Origin: DASYLJ01 sp964432595
GTDB lineage: Bacteria; Desulfobacterota; Binatia; DP-6
Length of the DNA: 64,000 bases
Direction: 5' to 3'
Assembly: GCA_964432595.1 (NCBI GenBank)
Contig: CAYSOF010000014.1
Span: 62,001-126,000, forward strand
Numbering within the stretch: position 1 is the stretch's first letter; each line of letters starts with the position of its first letter. The position numbers and the translations under genes were made by a program. This document shows positions 26,576 through 38,559 of the stretch, one piece after another. A model generated the notes under the pieces. The model worked only from the letters and a program-made list of their open reading frames with translations, did no database searches and was not told where the DNA came from.

Positions 26576-28828
26576 TCAGAGGGTCTTCAGCAGCGTGCGC
26601 ATGTCGTCGAGCAGCGGCTCGCCCAGCGCGCGGAGCGCAGACGCCGTGGCGTCCCCGATGACCCGTCGGCCGACCAGCGAGCGCACCCGGAAGTTGAACC
26701 CCACCATCTTCCGGCTGCCCTTGTGCAGCGTGTTCTTGATCGCCTTGCGCTTGCCGCCCGTCACCAGACCTTGCGACGTCGCCGTCCGCTCGCGCGCCTT
26801 CACCGAGAGCTTCTCGAGCGACCGCTTCGTGCGGCCGAGGTCGTCCGACGCGCGCACCATCGCGATCAGCAGGTCGAGGCGACAGAGGATCGACTCGTAG
26901 GTCGCCGCGCGCGGCCCGCACTCGCCCGGCGGCACGCTCGTCGTCGTCGTGCTCGTGGTGGTCGTGGTGGTCGTCGACGTCGTGGTGCTCGTGGTGGTCG
27001 CGACCGTCGACGTGGTGACGCCGTCGATCGCCGGGCCGATGACGACGGCGCGGACCGCCGCCGGCGCCTCACACGAGTTGGTCGCGCAGTACCCGAGGCC
27101 CTGGCTCTCGCTGTCGCAGGCGCGGCAGAAGCCGGCGGGGACGTCGTAGTAGCAGCTCGTCGCGAGGCCGTCGGCGCGCTGCCACGCGAGCGCGCACGCG
27201 GCGACGTTGGTCCCGAGCGACTCGCAGCCGTTCTCGAGGAACGTCGTGCGCGCGGGGTCGTCGCAGGCGAAGCACGTGTTGGGGCACGGGTCCTCGCCGA
27301 GCTCGGTGCGGCCGCAGCTCGTGCAGACGTTCGGGTCGACCGCCGAGGAGCACGGCGCCGGCCGCTCGATGCGGTCGACGTGCCAGGCGGCGTCGCACGC
27401 GGCATCGTCGTTGCCGAACTGCGCACAGGCGTCGTTGCCGTGGGCACCGCCGACGTAGTTCGTGTGCGCCGGATCCTTGCAGTCGACGTCGCGGCACTGG
27501 TTCACCGCCAGCGCCACGAGCGGGCCGAACGAGCCGCGGAAGTAGCCACCGCTCGAGTTGTCGAGGGTCTCGAACGTCATGCCCGGGACGGAGGGGAACG
27601 TCGCCGCACCCGGAGCCGTGAGCTGGGGCTCCCCGACGCACGTGTTCGACAGGCGTGCATCTGCTTGCGGCAGGATCGACGACAACCATTGGAAGCCGTG
27701 GTCGAGCCGCAGCTGAGTGTGCGCGAAGATCCCGCCGCCACCGTTCACGAACGCCGCGAGGGCGGCGGCGCCGTCGTTGATCGCGTCGAGCTGCTCCTGC
27801 ACCAGGCCACCGTGCCCCGAGTCGTCCTCCTGGCTCGGCATGTACACGATGCCCGCGTCGAGCACGGACGGCGAGATGGTGTCGGCGAAGAAGGCCGGAA
27901 TGGCGTCGTACTCGGTGATGATCTCGCGACTCCAGCCGAGCCCAGGCAGCGTCGACGCGTCGAACCCGTGCTCGAACCCCTCGACGGCCGTCGTGCCGTT
28001 GCAGCCCAGGCAAACCGCGATCTTGTTGCCGTTCGTCACGAGCGGCGCGAGACGGTCGAAGCCGTCCTGGATGAAGAGGAAGCCGTTGCGGTTTTCGTTC
28101 GAGCGCGGCGTGAAGAAGCACTGCGACGGCACGCTGCCACGCTCGAAGTACCAGCTGCTCTCGCACGCGGGCTGCTCGTCGGCGCGGTCCAGGCAGCCGT
28201 CGTCGGCGGGCTCGTTCAGGAACGTGACGTGCGCCGGCGCCTCGCACGTGGAGCACGTGTTGCCGCACTCGCCCGCGAGGCGCTGGCCGACGTCGCACGC
28301 GTGGCACTCGCCCGCGGCGTAGAAGCACGGGATCGGCGCGCTCGTGAATCCGACGAGGACGTACTTGCCGTCGCAGGCCGCCTCGTTGCCGTCGAATGCA
28401 CGGCACGCATCCGGGAACCACGAGCCCGCCAGCGTGCGATTCGCATCGGCGCACGGCGTGCACGTGTTCTCGCACTGCCCCTGCACCTCCTGGTCCGCGG
28501 CGCACGGGGCGCAGAATCCATGGTGATGCGAGCAGGCGATCGGCATGCCGTCGACCGTCAGCTCGAACCGGGCCACGCACGCCGCCGCGTTGCCCGTGAA
28601 CTGCGCGCACCCGCCGGCGCCCGCTGTCGTCCGGGTGGCATCCTTGCAGCTCGTGCACTCGTTCGTGCAGAGGCCCTGCACCTGCCGATCGCCGGAGCAC
28701 CCGCGGCACTGGTCGCCGTCGAAGAACCCGTTGGCATCCGGGGCAAGCCCGTCGACGATCAGCGGGCCGGGCGCGGCCCCGGCGGCGACCGGGAATGCGA
28801 GCGCGAGAAGCAGCAGCAGGCTGGGCAT
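26576..28828 (-). CDS. Secreted cysteine-repeat protein with inserted alpha/beta domain and Thr/Ser linker
   Basis: 750 aa; ATG 28828 follows GGAGG by 5 nt. Signal peptide MPSLLLLLALAFPVAAGA. About five Cys-rich repeats of 70-80 residues follow a pattern C-x2-C-x6-V/L-x-G-x-C-x-N-x-C-x2-C, three before and two after an inserted domain at roughly 215-440. The insert (KIAVCLGCNG, GIVYMPSQEDDSGHGG, FVNGGGGIFAHTQLR) resembles a glutamine-amidotransferase-like/ThuA-like alpha/beta fold. A Thr/Ser run (about residues 605-640) leads to a basic helical tail of about 110 residues. Cell-surface placement is inferred; binding or enzymatic role unknown. Confidence 0.65.
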   Translation of the reverse strand: MPSLLLLLALAFPVAAGAAPGPLIVDGLAPDANGFFDGDQCRGCSGDRQVQGLCTNECTSCKDATRTTAGAGGCAQFTGNAAACVARFELTVDGMPIACSHHHGFCAPCAADQEVQGQCENTCTPCADANRTLAGSWFPDACRAFDGNEAACDGKYVLVGFTSAPIPCFYAAGECHACDVGQRLAGECGNTCSTCEAPAHVTFLNEPADDGCLDRADEQPACESSWYFERGSVPSQCFFTPRSNENRNGFLFIQDGFDRLAPLVTNGNKIAVCLGCNGTTAVEGFEHGFDASTLPGLGWSREIITEYDAIPAFFADTISPSVLDAGIVYMPSQEDDSGHGGLVQEQLDAINDGAAALAAFVNGGGGIFAHTQLRLDHGFQWLSSILPQADARLSNTCVGEPQLTAPGAATFPSVPGMTFETLDNSSGGYFRGSFGPLVALAVNQCRDVDCKDPAHTNYVGGAHGNDACAQFGNDDAACDAAWHVDRIERPAPCSSAVDPNVCTSCGRTELGEDPCPNTCFACDDPARTTFLENGCESLGTNVAACALAWQRADGLATSCYYDVPAGFCRACDSESQGLGYCATNSCEAPAAVRAVVIGPAIDGVTTSTVATTTSTTTSTTTTTTTSTTTTSVPPGECGPRAATYESILCRLDLLIAMVRASDDLGRTKRSLEKLSVKARERTATSQGLVTGGKRKAIKNTLHKGSRKMVGFNFRVRSLVGRRVIGDATASALRALGEPLLDDMRTLLKTL

Positions 28829-29247
28829 CGGCGCCTCCGTGGTCGAACGTGCTCCCGTCCCCACCCCGCGCCCACTCCCTACGGCGGTGCCGCGTGCCCG
28901 TCAAGAAACACCCCTGCAAAGCATTGCGTGCTTCCTGGCCTGGCGGTCGGAGACCCGCCATGTCGCACGGCCCGGCATCGTCATGCCGGCCGCACCCACG
29001 GTGGACGGGCGTATCGCCAGGCGCTCGCGCCCGGCACGTGCCTGCAGACGTTCGCCTGCACGCCCATCGAGCCGTACGCGCGCGAGCACACTCCTATGCG
29101 CCGGGCATCGGGATGATCGTCACCGTGGAGCTCGAGAGCGGCGAGCGCACCGAGCTCGTCGGCGTCGCGACCGAATGGCGCGCACCACGTTGACAACGCG
29201 TCCCCGCGGGTCCATCAACGTGAGTCCGTCTCCGGGCGGCTCACGCG
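28829..29247. other. 419-nt gap, possible PilZ-like relic
   Basis: No convincing intact gene. A plus-strand frame ending TGA 29191-29193 finishes with APGIGMIVTVELESGERTEL then VGVATEWRAPR, which reads like the end of a PilZ domain, but upstream residues are not protein-like, so I treat it as a possible relic. A short hairpin CCGGCAT/ATGCCGG lies at 28972-28989. TTGACA at 29190-29195 lacks a good -10 box. Confidence 0.3.
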
Positions 29248-29787
29248 ATGCCTCAGGCCACCACCGCACGCGCCCTGCTCCGCCGACTGCATCCCTGGCT
29301 GGGCCGTGCGGTGCATCAGCGCTGGACGCTGCATCGGTCCTTCTACCAGAAGGAAGCCGACGCGCTGCTGATCGCGCTGTCCAAGTACCAGGGCCGCATG
29401 CCGGCCGAGCTCGCGCTGCGCCTCGAGGGATTCCTCGGCCGGCTGCATCGCGAGTGGTTTCCGCGGACGTGGCGCACGAACCCGACCTATGACGAGGTCG
29501 TCGCCGACTTCCGCTGGTGGCTGAATGCCGCCGAGCGCTGGTCGGAGCCACGCCCGAAGGCCACGCGTCAGTCCACCGCCAAGGGCCCGCGCACCAAGGA
29601 GCCGTTGTCGAAGCAGCCCGAGAAGCTGCTCGCGATCCTCCGCCTGCCGCCGAACTGCACGAAGAAGCGCTTCCTCGCCGCATGGCGACGGTTCTTGAAG
29701 GAGAACCATCCCGACCTGAACCCCGGCCAGACGGCCGAGGACAAGCGCCGATTCGCCGAGGCCGTCGCGCTCTGGAAGCGACGCTAG
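29248..29787 (+). CDS. C-terminal J-domain protein
   Basis: 179 aa. The last 55 residues form a J domain: LLAILRLPPNCTKKRFLAAW, then RRFLKENHPDLNP with the essential HPD tripeptide near residue 153, and EDKRRFAEAVALWKRR. A basic helical region (1-95) with aromatic clusters (WFPRTWRTNPTYDEVVADFRWW) precedes it. J domains stimulate DnaK-type Hsp70 ATPase; the N-terminal part may choose the client. The TAG stop (29785-29787) lies within the left end of the inverted-repeat element that follows, so the element may have replaced the original 3' end. Confidence 0.8.
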   Translation: MPQATTARALLRRLHPWLGRAVHQRWTLHRSFYQKEADALLIALSKYQGRMPAELALRLEGFLGRLHREWFPRTWRTNPTYDEVVADFRWWLNAAERWSEPRPKATRQSTAKGPRTKEPLSKQPEKLLAILRLPPNCTKKRFLAAWRRFLKENHPDLNPGQTAEDKRRFAEAVALWKRR

Positions 29788-29951
29788 TGTCCCGTCTCGA
29801 AAGTAGCGCCTACGAGATCGGGTGGGATCGCGGCGCCTGGCAAGGCGCGACGACGAGGAATAGCAGGCCCTATTGCGAGGAGGAGCAACGATGCCAGGCG
29901 CCGTGAGACCGCCCGAGATCGTAGGCGCTACTTTCGAGACGGGACACTAGC
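29783..29951. mobile_element. 169-bp MITE-like element with 60-bp terminal inverted repeats
   Basis: Arms 29783-29842 and 29892-29951 match in 54 of 60 positions; the outer 33 bp are identical (begins GCTAGTGTCCCGTCTCGAAA). A 49-nt core (29843-29891) contains a further AATAG/CTATT inverted repeat and no gene. Ends read CTAGTGTCCC...GGGACACTAG, consistent with insertion at TA or CTAG, as for small non-autonomous relatives of DDE transposons. It lies between convergent genes and supplies the stop codon of the J-domain gene and part of the stop of the next gene. As RNA it would fold into a long hairpin and could end both transcripts. Confidence 0.8.
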
Positions 29952-30889
29952 TACTTCGGGATGTCCTCGCCCTGCTCGCGACGGGATTCCGTGAGCAGCA
30001 CGCCGTCGACTTCGCCGCCGAGCAGCAGCAGCAACGCCAGCAGGTACATCCACAGCAGCAGCACGATGACCGCGCCGAGTGAGCCGTACGTCTTGTCGTA
30101 CGACCCGAACTTCGCGACGTAGAACGAGAACAGGATCGTCGTCGCGAAGAAGCCGCCCGTGAAGACCACCGACCCGGGCGAGAACCAGCGCCACGGCAGG
30201 TCGACGTCCGGGCACTGGTCGTAGATGGTCGCGATGACGAAGGTCACGGCGGCGAGCATCACCGTCCAGTTGAGGAAGAGGATGCTGTAAGCGCCGGCTG
30301 GGCCGAGGATGGTGCCCACCCACGCGACCAGCGGGCCGGTGCCGACCGCGAGCACGAAGGCCAGGATCATGAACAGCGAGAGCGCGATGGTGAGGCCGAT
30401 CGCCTTCAGGCGAATCTTCCACCACGGCCGCCGCTCGGGCACGCGATAGGCGACGTTGAGCGCGTCCATCACGCTCGCGACGGCGGCCGACGAGCTCCAC
30501 AGCGCCAGGATCGCGCCGATCGACAGCAGCCCGCTCCGCGGCTGCCCGAGCAGGCTCTGGATCGTCGTCTGCAGGATCTCGAAGACCTGCCCGGGCACCA
30601 GGCCCACCGCCCGGCCGAGCAGCCAGTCCTCGATGCCCTTCGCCGCCGGCGTCAGCGTCACCACCGACAGCAGGAAGATCAGAAACGGGAACAGCGCGAA
30701 GAAGAAGTAGTAGGCCAGCGCCGCGGCCAGCGTCGTGACGCGATCCTCGGAGATACGGCGGCCGAGCTGGCCGAAGAAGGCGCGCGGGCGGCGGAGCTGC
30801 CGCCAGAGCATCGGCCACGCGCGATAGACGGCCTTCTCTACCTTCTTCGGTTCGGGCGGCGGCGCCGACTTGTCCTTTGCGAGATCCAC
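29951..30889 (-). CDS. YihY/BrkB-family inner membrane protein
   Basis: 312 aa from GTG 30889 (a stop lies just upstream in frame). Six hydrophobic segments with the family blocks TTLAAALAYYFFFALFPFLI, GLLSIGAILALWSSSAAVAS, LNVAYRVPERRPWWKIRLKA, YDQCPDVDLPWRWFSPG and YGSLGAVIVLLLWMYLLALL identify the YihY/virulence factor BrkB family, once misnamed ribonuclease BN. Role in the envelope is unsettled. The N-terminal 30 residues are charged and Pro-rich. It is divergent from the secreted propeller-like gene 97 nt away. Confidence 0.92.
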   Translation of the reverse strand: MDLAKDKSAPPPEPKKVEKAVYRAWPMLWRQLRRPRAFFGQLGRRISEDRVTTLAAALAYYFFFALFPFLIFLLSVVTLTPAAKGIEDWLLGRAVGLVPGQVFEILQTTIQSLLGQPRSGLLSIGAILALWSSSAAVASVMDALNVAYRVPERRPWWKIRLKAIGLTIALSLFMILAFVLAVGTGPLVAWVGTILGPAGAYSILFLNWTVMLAAVTFVIATIYDQCPDVDLPWRWFSPGSVVFTGGFFATTILFSFYVAKFGSYDKTYGSLGAVIVLLLWMYLLALLLLLGGEVDGVLLTESRREQGEDIPK

Positions 30890-30985
30890 GCGACATCAAA
30901 TAGCCGGAGCCAATCCGCTGACAAGGGATCGCCCTCACGTCTTGGCGTGATTCGCCCGAGAGTACCGGCCGTGGGAGGACAATCG

Positions 30986-33880
30986 ATGGCTCGTACGCTC
31001 TGGCGCTCCGTCGCAGCAATGGCCCTGTTCCTGTGCGCCCGCACGGCGGCGCACGCCCTGGACGGCGCGTCCGTGACCGGCATCATCACGGCCGCCGATC
31101 CGCCCGGAACGCCGCTGCCCGGCGCCGTGGTGGTCGTCACGCAGGGCGACGAGCGGGTCGCCGCCGTCACCGACGCGACCGGCGCCTACGTGCTGAACGG
31201 ACTCGACACCGGCGAGCACCGGCTGGTGTCCTATGCGCCCGGCTACACGGTGGGTACGGTCGCCGCGGTCTCGGTGCCGAGCGAGGGTGCGACGCAGGAC
31301 CTCGCGCTGACCGCGTCGGGCACGCTGTTCGAAGCCCTCGGCGTCTTCGGCGGGCAGATCGCCAGCCTCGCCACGGGCGGGCAGAGCGGCGTGTTCTACG
31401 CGTCGACGTCGGTGATCCCGCAGGTGTTCCGCACCGTCGACTACGGCGGCACGTGGTCGCCGGTCACGCCGACGAGCGACGATCCCGCCGCCGGCCTCGT
31501 CGGCTTCAACGCGGGTGGCGGGCTCACCACGAGCGCCTATGCCGGCGACGTCGCCATCGAGGTGAACGGCGTCGTGTACTTCTCGACCGACTTCGGCGTC
31601 ACGTGGCAGAGCGTCGGCCACGCCGGTGGCCCGCTGTCCGGCGGGCCGAACCCGCAGCTCCTGTGGGGCCACAGCGTCGAGACGAACGTCCTCCTCCGCG
31701 TCAGCGGCACGACGACGCTCCGCGCAGACATGAGCGCGCCGACGCCGACGTTCATCGAGCAGACGCCGTCGTACCTCGCGAGCGCCGACGACCGCATCGC
31801 CGTCGCGGCCGACGCCGTCGAGGCGTGGGTCGCCGTCGTCAATGCCGCGGGCACCCTGAACGTCTACGACCTGTCCGACGCAACGGCGAGCACCTCGGTC
31901 AGCACGCTGTCGGGTCTGCCGTCGCCGCCGACACTCGTCCGGTTCGGCGGCCTGTCGAGCGCCGACGGCGTTCCGCCGGACGCCCTCCTCGTCTACGCGA
32001 ACGGCAGCAACACGGCCGTCATGGCGACGAAGAACGGCGGCACGACGTTCACCTCGGTGAGCGCGGCGACGTCGGTGCCGGGGGGCTGCGGTCAGGGCCC
32101 CGGCAGCGTGGGCGCCATCGCGCCCCAGAGCACCGACACGACGGGCAGCGGCACCATCTCGCAGTGCTTCGTCACGAAGACCGGCACCGATCCGCTCGCG
32201 TTCACGACGATCCCCGGGATCAACAACAACACCGGTCTCGTGTTCGATCCCTTCTACGGCGCGTCGAACCTCGTGGCGCTGTCCGGCGACGGCAACCGCG
32301 GCATCGTGAAGAGCGCGGCGACGAGCGCCGGCGTACCCGTGTTCCCCGCCGGCGTCGACGCCGCCCCGGGCGCGGAGCCGTCGTCGGGCGGCGTCGCCGT
32401 CGCCGGGCTCACGGTGCCCGTGGTCAAGGACACGAGCTACGGCCCGTCGGGCGCGAGCCAGATCGCCACCGCCCTCTCGGGATCGGGTGGCGGTCTCACG
32501 GTGGCGTCGGACGACGGCGGCGACACGTTCACCACCGTCGTCGCGAAGGGCGGCAACGCGGTCGACTGGTGGCAGGGCGCGAGCGCGTCGTGGATGGTCG
32601 CCGGCCACGGCGGCGCGGGAACGCTCGTCACCGCGGTCGCCGACTGGACGTCGAGCACGCCGCCGCAGATCGGTCCGAACGTGCCCGGCACGGACGCGAA
32701 CGCGCTCGGCGCCACCGGCATGGCCGAGCAGTTCGCGGTCACCGCGGTCGAGGGCGTGCCCGGCGCCGACGTCGTATTCATCGGCGGCGGCTCGAACGTC
32801 GACCAGACCGGCACCGGCGGCACCGTCTTCCGCGGCGTGCTGAGCGGCACCGGCCCGACCACCATCACCGACGGCGCCGTGCTGAGCGATCCGCTCATCG
32901 GCGCGCGCGCCGTGCGCGCCCTCGCCTACTGCGCCACGATCGGTACCGACGAGGACGTGCTCTTCGTCGCGACCGCCAACGACAGCACGGGCACCGTCGT
33001 CCGCGTCGTCGCGGCGTCGGGCGACGCGCCCGTGGCCACGGAGGTGTTCACCGGCACGCGCGTCAACGACGTCCGCGCCCACTGCGCCACCGGCACGGTC
33101 TACGCCGGCACCGGCGCGAACTCGGGTGGACCCAGCGGCGGCCTGCAGGGCTCGACCGACGGCGGCCTCACGTTCGCCGCGGTACCGATCGCGGCGGCCG
33201 GACTGCCGGGCAACCTGAACGTGCAGGTCGTCGCGGTCGACCCGAACGACGGCGCGCATCTGCTCATCGCGGGCAACAGCGAGGGCTTCATCGTGGAATC
33301 GACCGACGGCGGCACGACGTGGACCGTCGTCAACTCGCCGACCGCGCCGGGCGGCCGCAACTTCCTCTCCGAGGGCGTCGGCGACCTCGAGATCCCGACG
33401 TCTACGAGCGCGCTCGGCCGCGCCGCCGGCGACCGTCGCACCCTGGTCGGCACGGGCGGCGGCCTCTTCGGCGCGAGCTTCGGCGGCTCGGGCGGCAGCG
33501 GGTGCACGAGCGCCGCGCAGTGCGACGACGGCGACGCGTGCACGACGGACGAGTGCTCGGCCTCGACCTGCACCCACACCGCGATCCCGGGCGTCGAGGG
33601 CGTCCGCTGCGCGCTCGACGTCGCAAACGCCGACGTCTCCTGCGCCGACGCCAAGCTGCAGCGACAGCTGGCGAAGAAGCTCGCGAAGATCGGTCGCGTT
33701 CTCGACAAGTACGCCGCCTCCACCAAGGCGTCCAAGAGCCAGAAGCTGAAGGCCTCGCTGCAGAAGCAGCTCGCCGCGCTCGCCCGCAAAGTGGCCAAGG
33801 CGAAGAAGAGCGACGCCGACTGCAAGGCGTTGCTCGGCGCGCAGCTCGACGCCGTCCGCGCGCTGGTGGACGCGCTCTAG
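30986..33880 (+). CDS. Secreted BNR/propeller-like protein with regulatory-like Ig domain and helical C-terminal tail
   Basis: 964 aa; ATG 30986 has GGGAGGA 6-7 nt upstream. Signal peptide MARTLWRSVAAMALFLCARTAAHA. Residues about 27-112 form a carboxypeptidase-regulatory-like beta domain (GVITAADPPGTPLPGAVVVV-type start, DATGAYVLNGLDTGEHRL). Then about 650 residues with repeated BNR/VPS10-like turns (STDFGVTWQSV, STDGGLTFAAV, STDGGTTWTVV, VDYGGTWSPV) suggest a beta propeller. A CDDGDACTTDECS cysteine motif (about 850) precedes a Lys/Ala-rich helical tail (AKKLAKIGRVLDKY, ALARKVAKAKKSD). Extracellular binding or glycan-processing roles are possible; no catalytic site assigned. Confidence 0.7.
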   Translation: MARTLWRSVAAMALFLCARTAAHALDGASVTGIITAADPPGTPLPGAVVVVTQGDERVAAVTDATGAYVLNGLDTGEHRLVSYAPGYTVGTVAAVSVPSEGATQDLALTASGTLFEALGVFGGQIASLATGGQSGVFYASTSVIPQVFRTVDYGGTWSPVTPTSDDPAAGLVGFNAGGGLTTSAYAGDVAIEVNGVVYFSTDFGVTWQSVGHAGGPLSGGPNPQLLWGHSVETNVLLRVSGTTTLRADMSAPTPTFIEQTPSYLASADDRIAVAADAVEAWVAVVNAAGTLNVYDLSDATASTSVSTLSGLPSPPTLVRFGGLSSADGVPPDALLVYANGSNTAVMATKNGGTTFTSVSAATSVPGGCGQGPGSVGAIAPQSTDTTGSGTISQCFVTKTGTDPLAFTTIPGINNNTGLVFDPFYGASNLVALSGDGNRGIVKSAATSAGVPVFPAGVDAAPGAEPSSGGVAVAGLTVPVVKDTSYGPSGASQIATALSGSGGGLTVASDDGGDTFTTVVAKGGNAVDWWQGASASWMVAGHGGAGTLVTAVADWTSSTPPQIGPNVPGTDANALGATGMAEQFAVTAVEGVPGADVVFIGGGSNVDQTGTGGTVFRGVLSGTGPTTITDGAVLSDPLIGARAVRALAYCATIGTDEDVLFVATANDSTGTVVRVVAASGDAPVATEVFTGTRVNDVRAHCATGTVYAGTGANSGGPSGGLQGSTDGGLTFAAVPIAAAGLPGNLNVQVVAVDPNDGAHLLIAGNSEGFIVESTDGGTTWTVVNSPTAPGGRNFLSEGVGDLEIPTSTSALGRAAGDRRTLVGTGGGLFGASFGGSGGSGCTSAAQCDDGDACTTDECSASTCTHTAIPGVEGVRCALDVANADVSCADAKLQRQLAKKLAKIGRVLDKYAASTKASKSQKLKASLQKQLAALARKVAKAKKSDADCKALLGAQLDAVRALVDAL

Positions 33881-33887
33881 TCGTTCC

Positions 33888-37570
<3,683 letters not shown>

Positions 37571-37571
<1 letters not shown>

Positions 37572-38509
37572 CAGGCGGTCCCCTTCGTGGCAAACGCGGT
37601 GATCACTTCGAAATGCGGCTGGCGACGCTCGCGCGACGTCACGTCGCACGCATCGACGTCCAGGCCGGCCCCGGTGAGCATGCGCCGGAGCGCGGCCGGC
37701 GCGAAGCCGGGGTGTACGTGGCCGTAGGCGGCGGTCTGGTCCAGGTGCCGGTGCGCGGCGAGGGTGATGAGCGTCACCCCGCCGCCGGGACGGAGCACGC
37801 GCGCGGCCTCGGCGAGCACGCGGTCGGGCTGCTTCGCGCTGGTCAGGACGTTGAAGAGCAGGACATGGTCGAACTCGGCGTCGCCCGACGGCACGTCCTC
37901 GAGATCGCCCTGCACGACGCGGACGTTCGGCAACCGGGCGAGCCGCGTGCGCGCGGCGTCGAGCACCCGCGTGCTGCGGTCGAGGCAGGTGACGCTCTTC
38001 GCGCGCGGCGCGACGAGCTGCGCGATGACCCCGTCGCCCGAGCCGCCGTCGAGCACGTCGCCGAGCCGAACCATGCCGAGAAACGCGCGCGCGAAGGCGT
38101 CCCACGTGCGTCCCGGCGACCAGTGCCGCTCCATCTGGCCGGCGACCGAGTCGGGCCATGCCGAGCGTTTCTCGCGGGCACGCACCAGGTCGTCGGCGCG
38201 CGACGCGTCCGAGCGCAGGACGGCGTCGTCGACCTCGGTCTCGAGCAGCGTCCAGACCTTGCGGGCGTCGGCGGGCATGGCGCCGTCGTTCAGCGCGTAG
38301 ACGGTCGACGCGCCGTTCCGGCGGTCGCGGAGCACGCCCGCTTCCTTCAGCCGACCGAGGTGGGTCGACACCCGCGACTGGGCCAGCTCGGTGATCCCGG
38401 TGAGCTCCGCCACCGTCAGCTCGTGCCGGGCGAGCAGCGCCACGAGACGCACCCGGGTGGGGTCGCCGAAGAGGTGCAGCAGCTCGAGGGTTCCGGCCAG
38501 GGACGACAT
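37571..38509 (-). CDS. ArsR-family regulator fused to a SAM-dependent methyltransferase domain
   Basis: 312 aa. Residues about 5-90 are an ArsR winged helix (LLHLFGDPTRVRLVALLARH, ITELAQSRVSTHLGRLKEAG). Residues about 135-300 are a class I methyltransferase-like fold (VLDGGSGDGVIAQL, CLDRSTRVLDAA, RVVQGDLEDVP, LLFNVL). The metal-binding cysteines of classic ArsR sensors are absent. Such fusions next to metH fit regulators of the SAM cycle that sense S-adenosyl compounds (SahR-like); the methyltransferase fold probably serves as the ligand site. Its promoter carries a 28-bp palindrome, suggesting autoregulation together with metH. Confidence 0.88.
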
Positions 38510-38513
38510 CTAT

Positions 38514-38541
38514 CCGTTCATCCTGATCACAGGATGTACGG
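38514..38541. promoter_or_regulatory. 28-bp operator-like palindrome before the ArsR-metH unit
   Basis: Arms 38514-38525 (CCGTTCATCCTG) and 38530-38541 (CAGGATGTACGG) are complementary at 11 of 12 positions around a 4-nt centre. A perfect -35 hexamer TTGACA sits just upstream on the minus strand (38551-38546), so the palindrome covers the likely -10 region and ends 4 nt before the start codon at 38509. This is ideal for repression by an ArsR dimer. The -10 box itself is poor. Confidence 0.65.
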
Positions 38542-38559
38542 CCGGTGTCAACCGGGACC

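Noticed and set aside
26934..27018. Repetitive GTCGTGGTGGTCGTC-like run
   Set aside because: It encodes the Thr/Ser linker of the Cys-repeat protein on the minus strand; not a CRISPR or satellite.
29190..29195. TTGACA as promoter of the J-domain gene
   Set aside because: No acceptable -10 box at 16-19 nt; start codon 53 nt further with no clear signal.
38514..38541. Palindrome as terminator of the P450 operon
   Set aside because: It lies downstream of a perfect TTGACA and 4 nt from the regulator start with no T-run, so an operator fits better; a dual role is not excluded.
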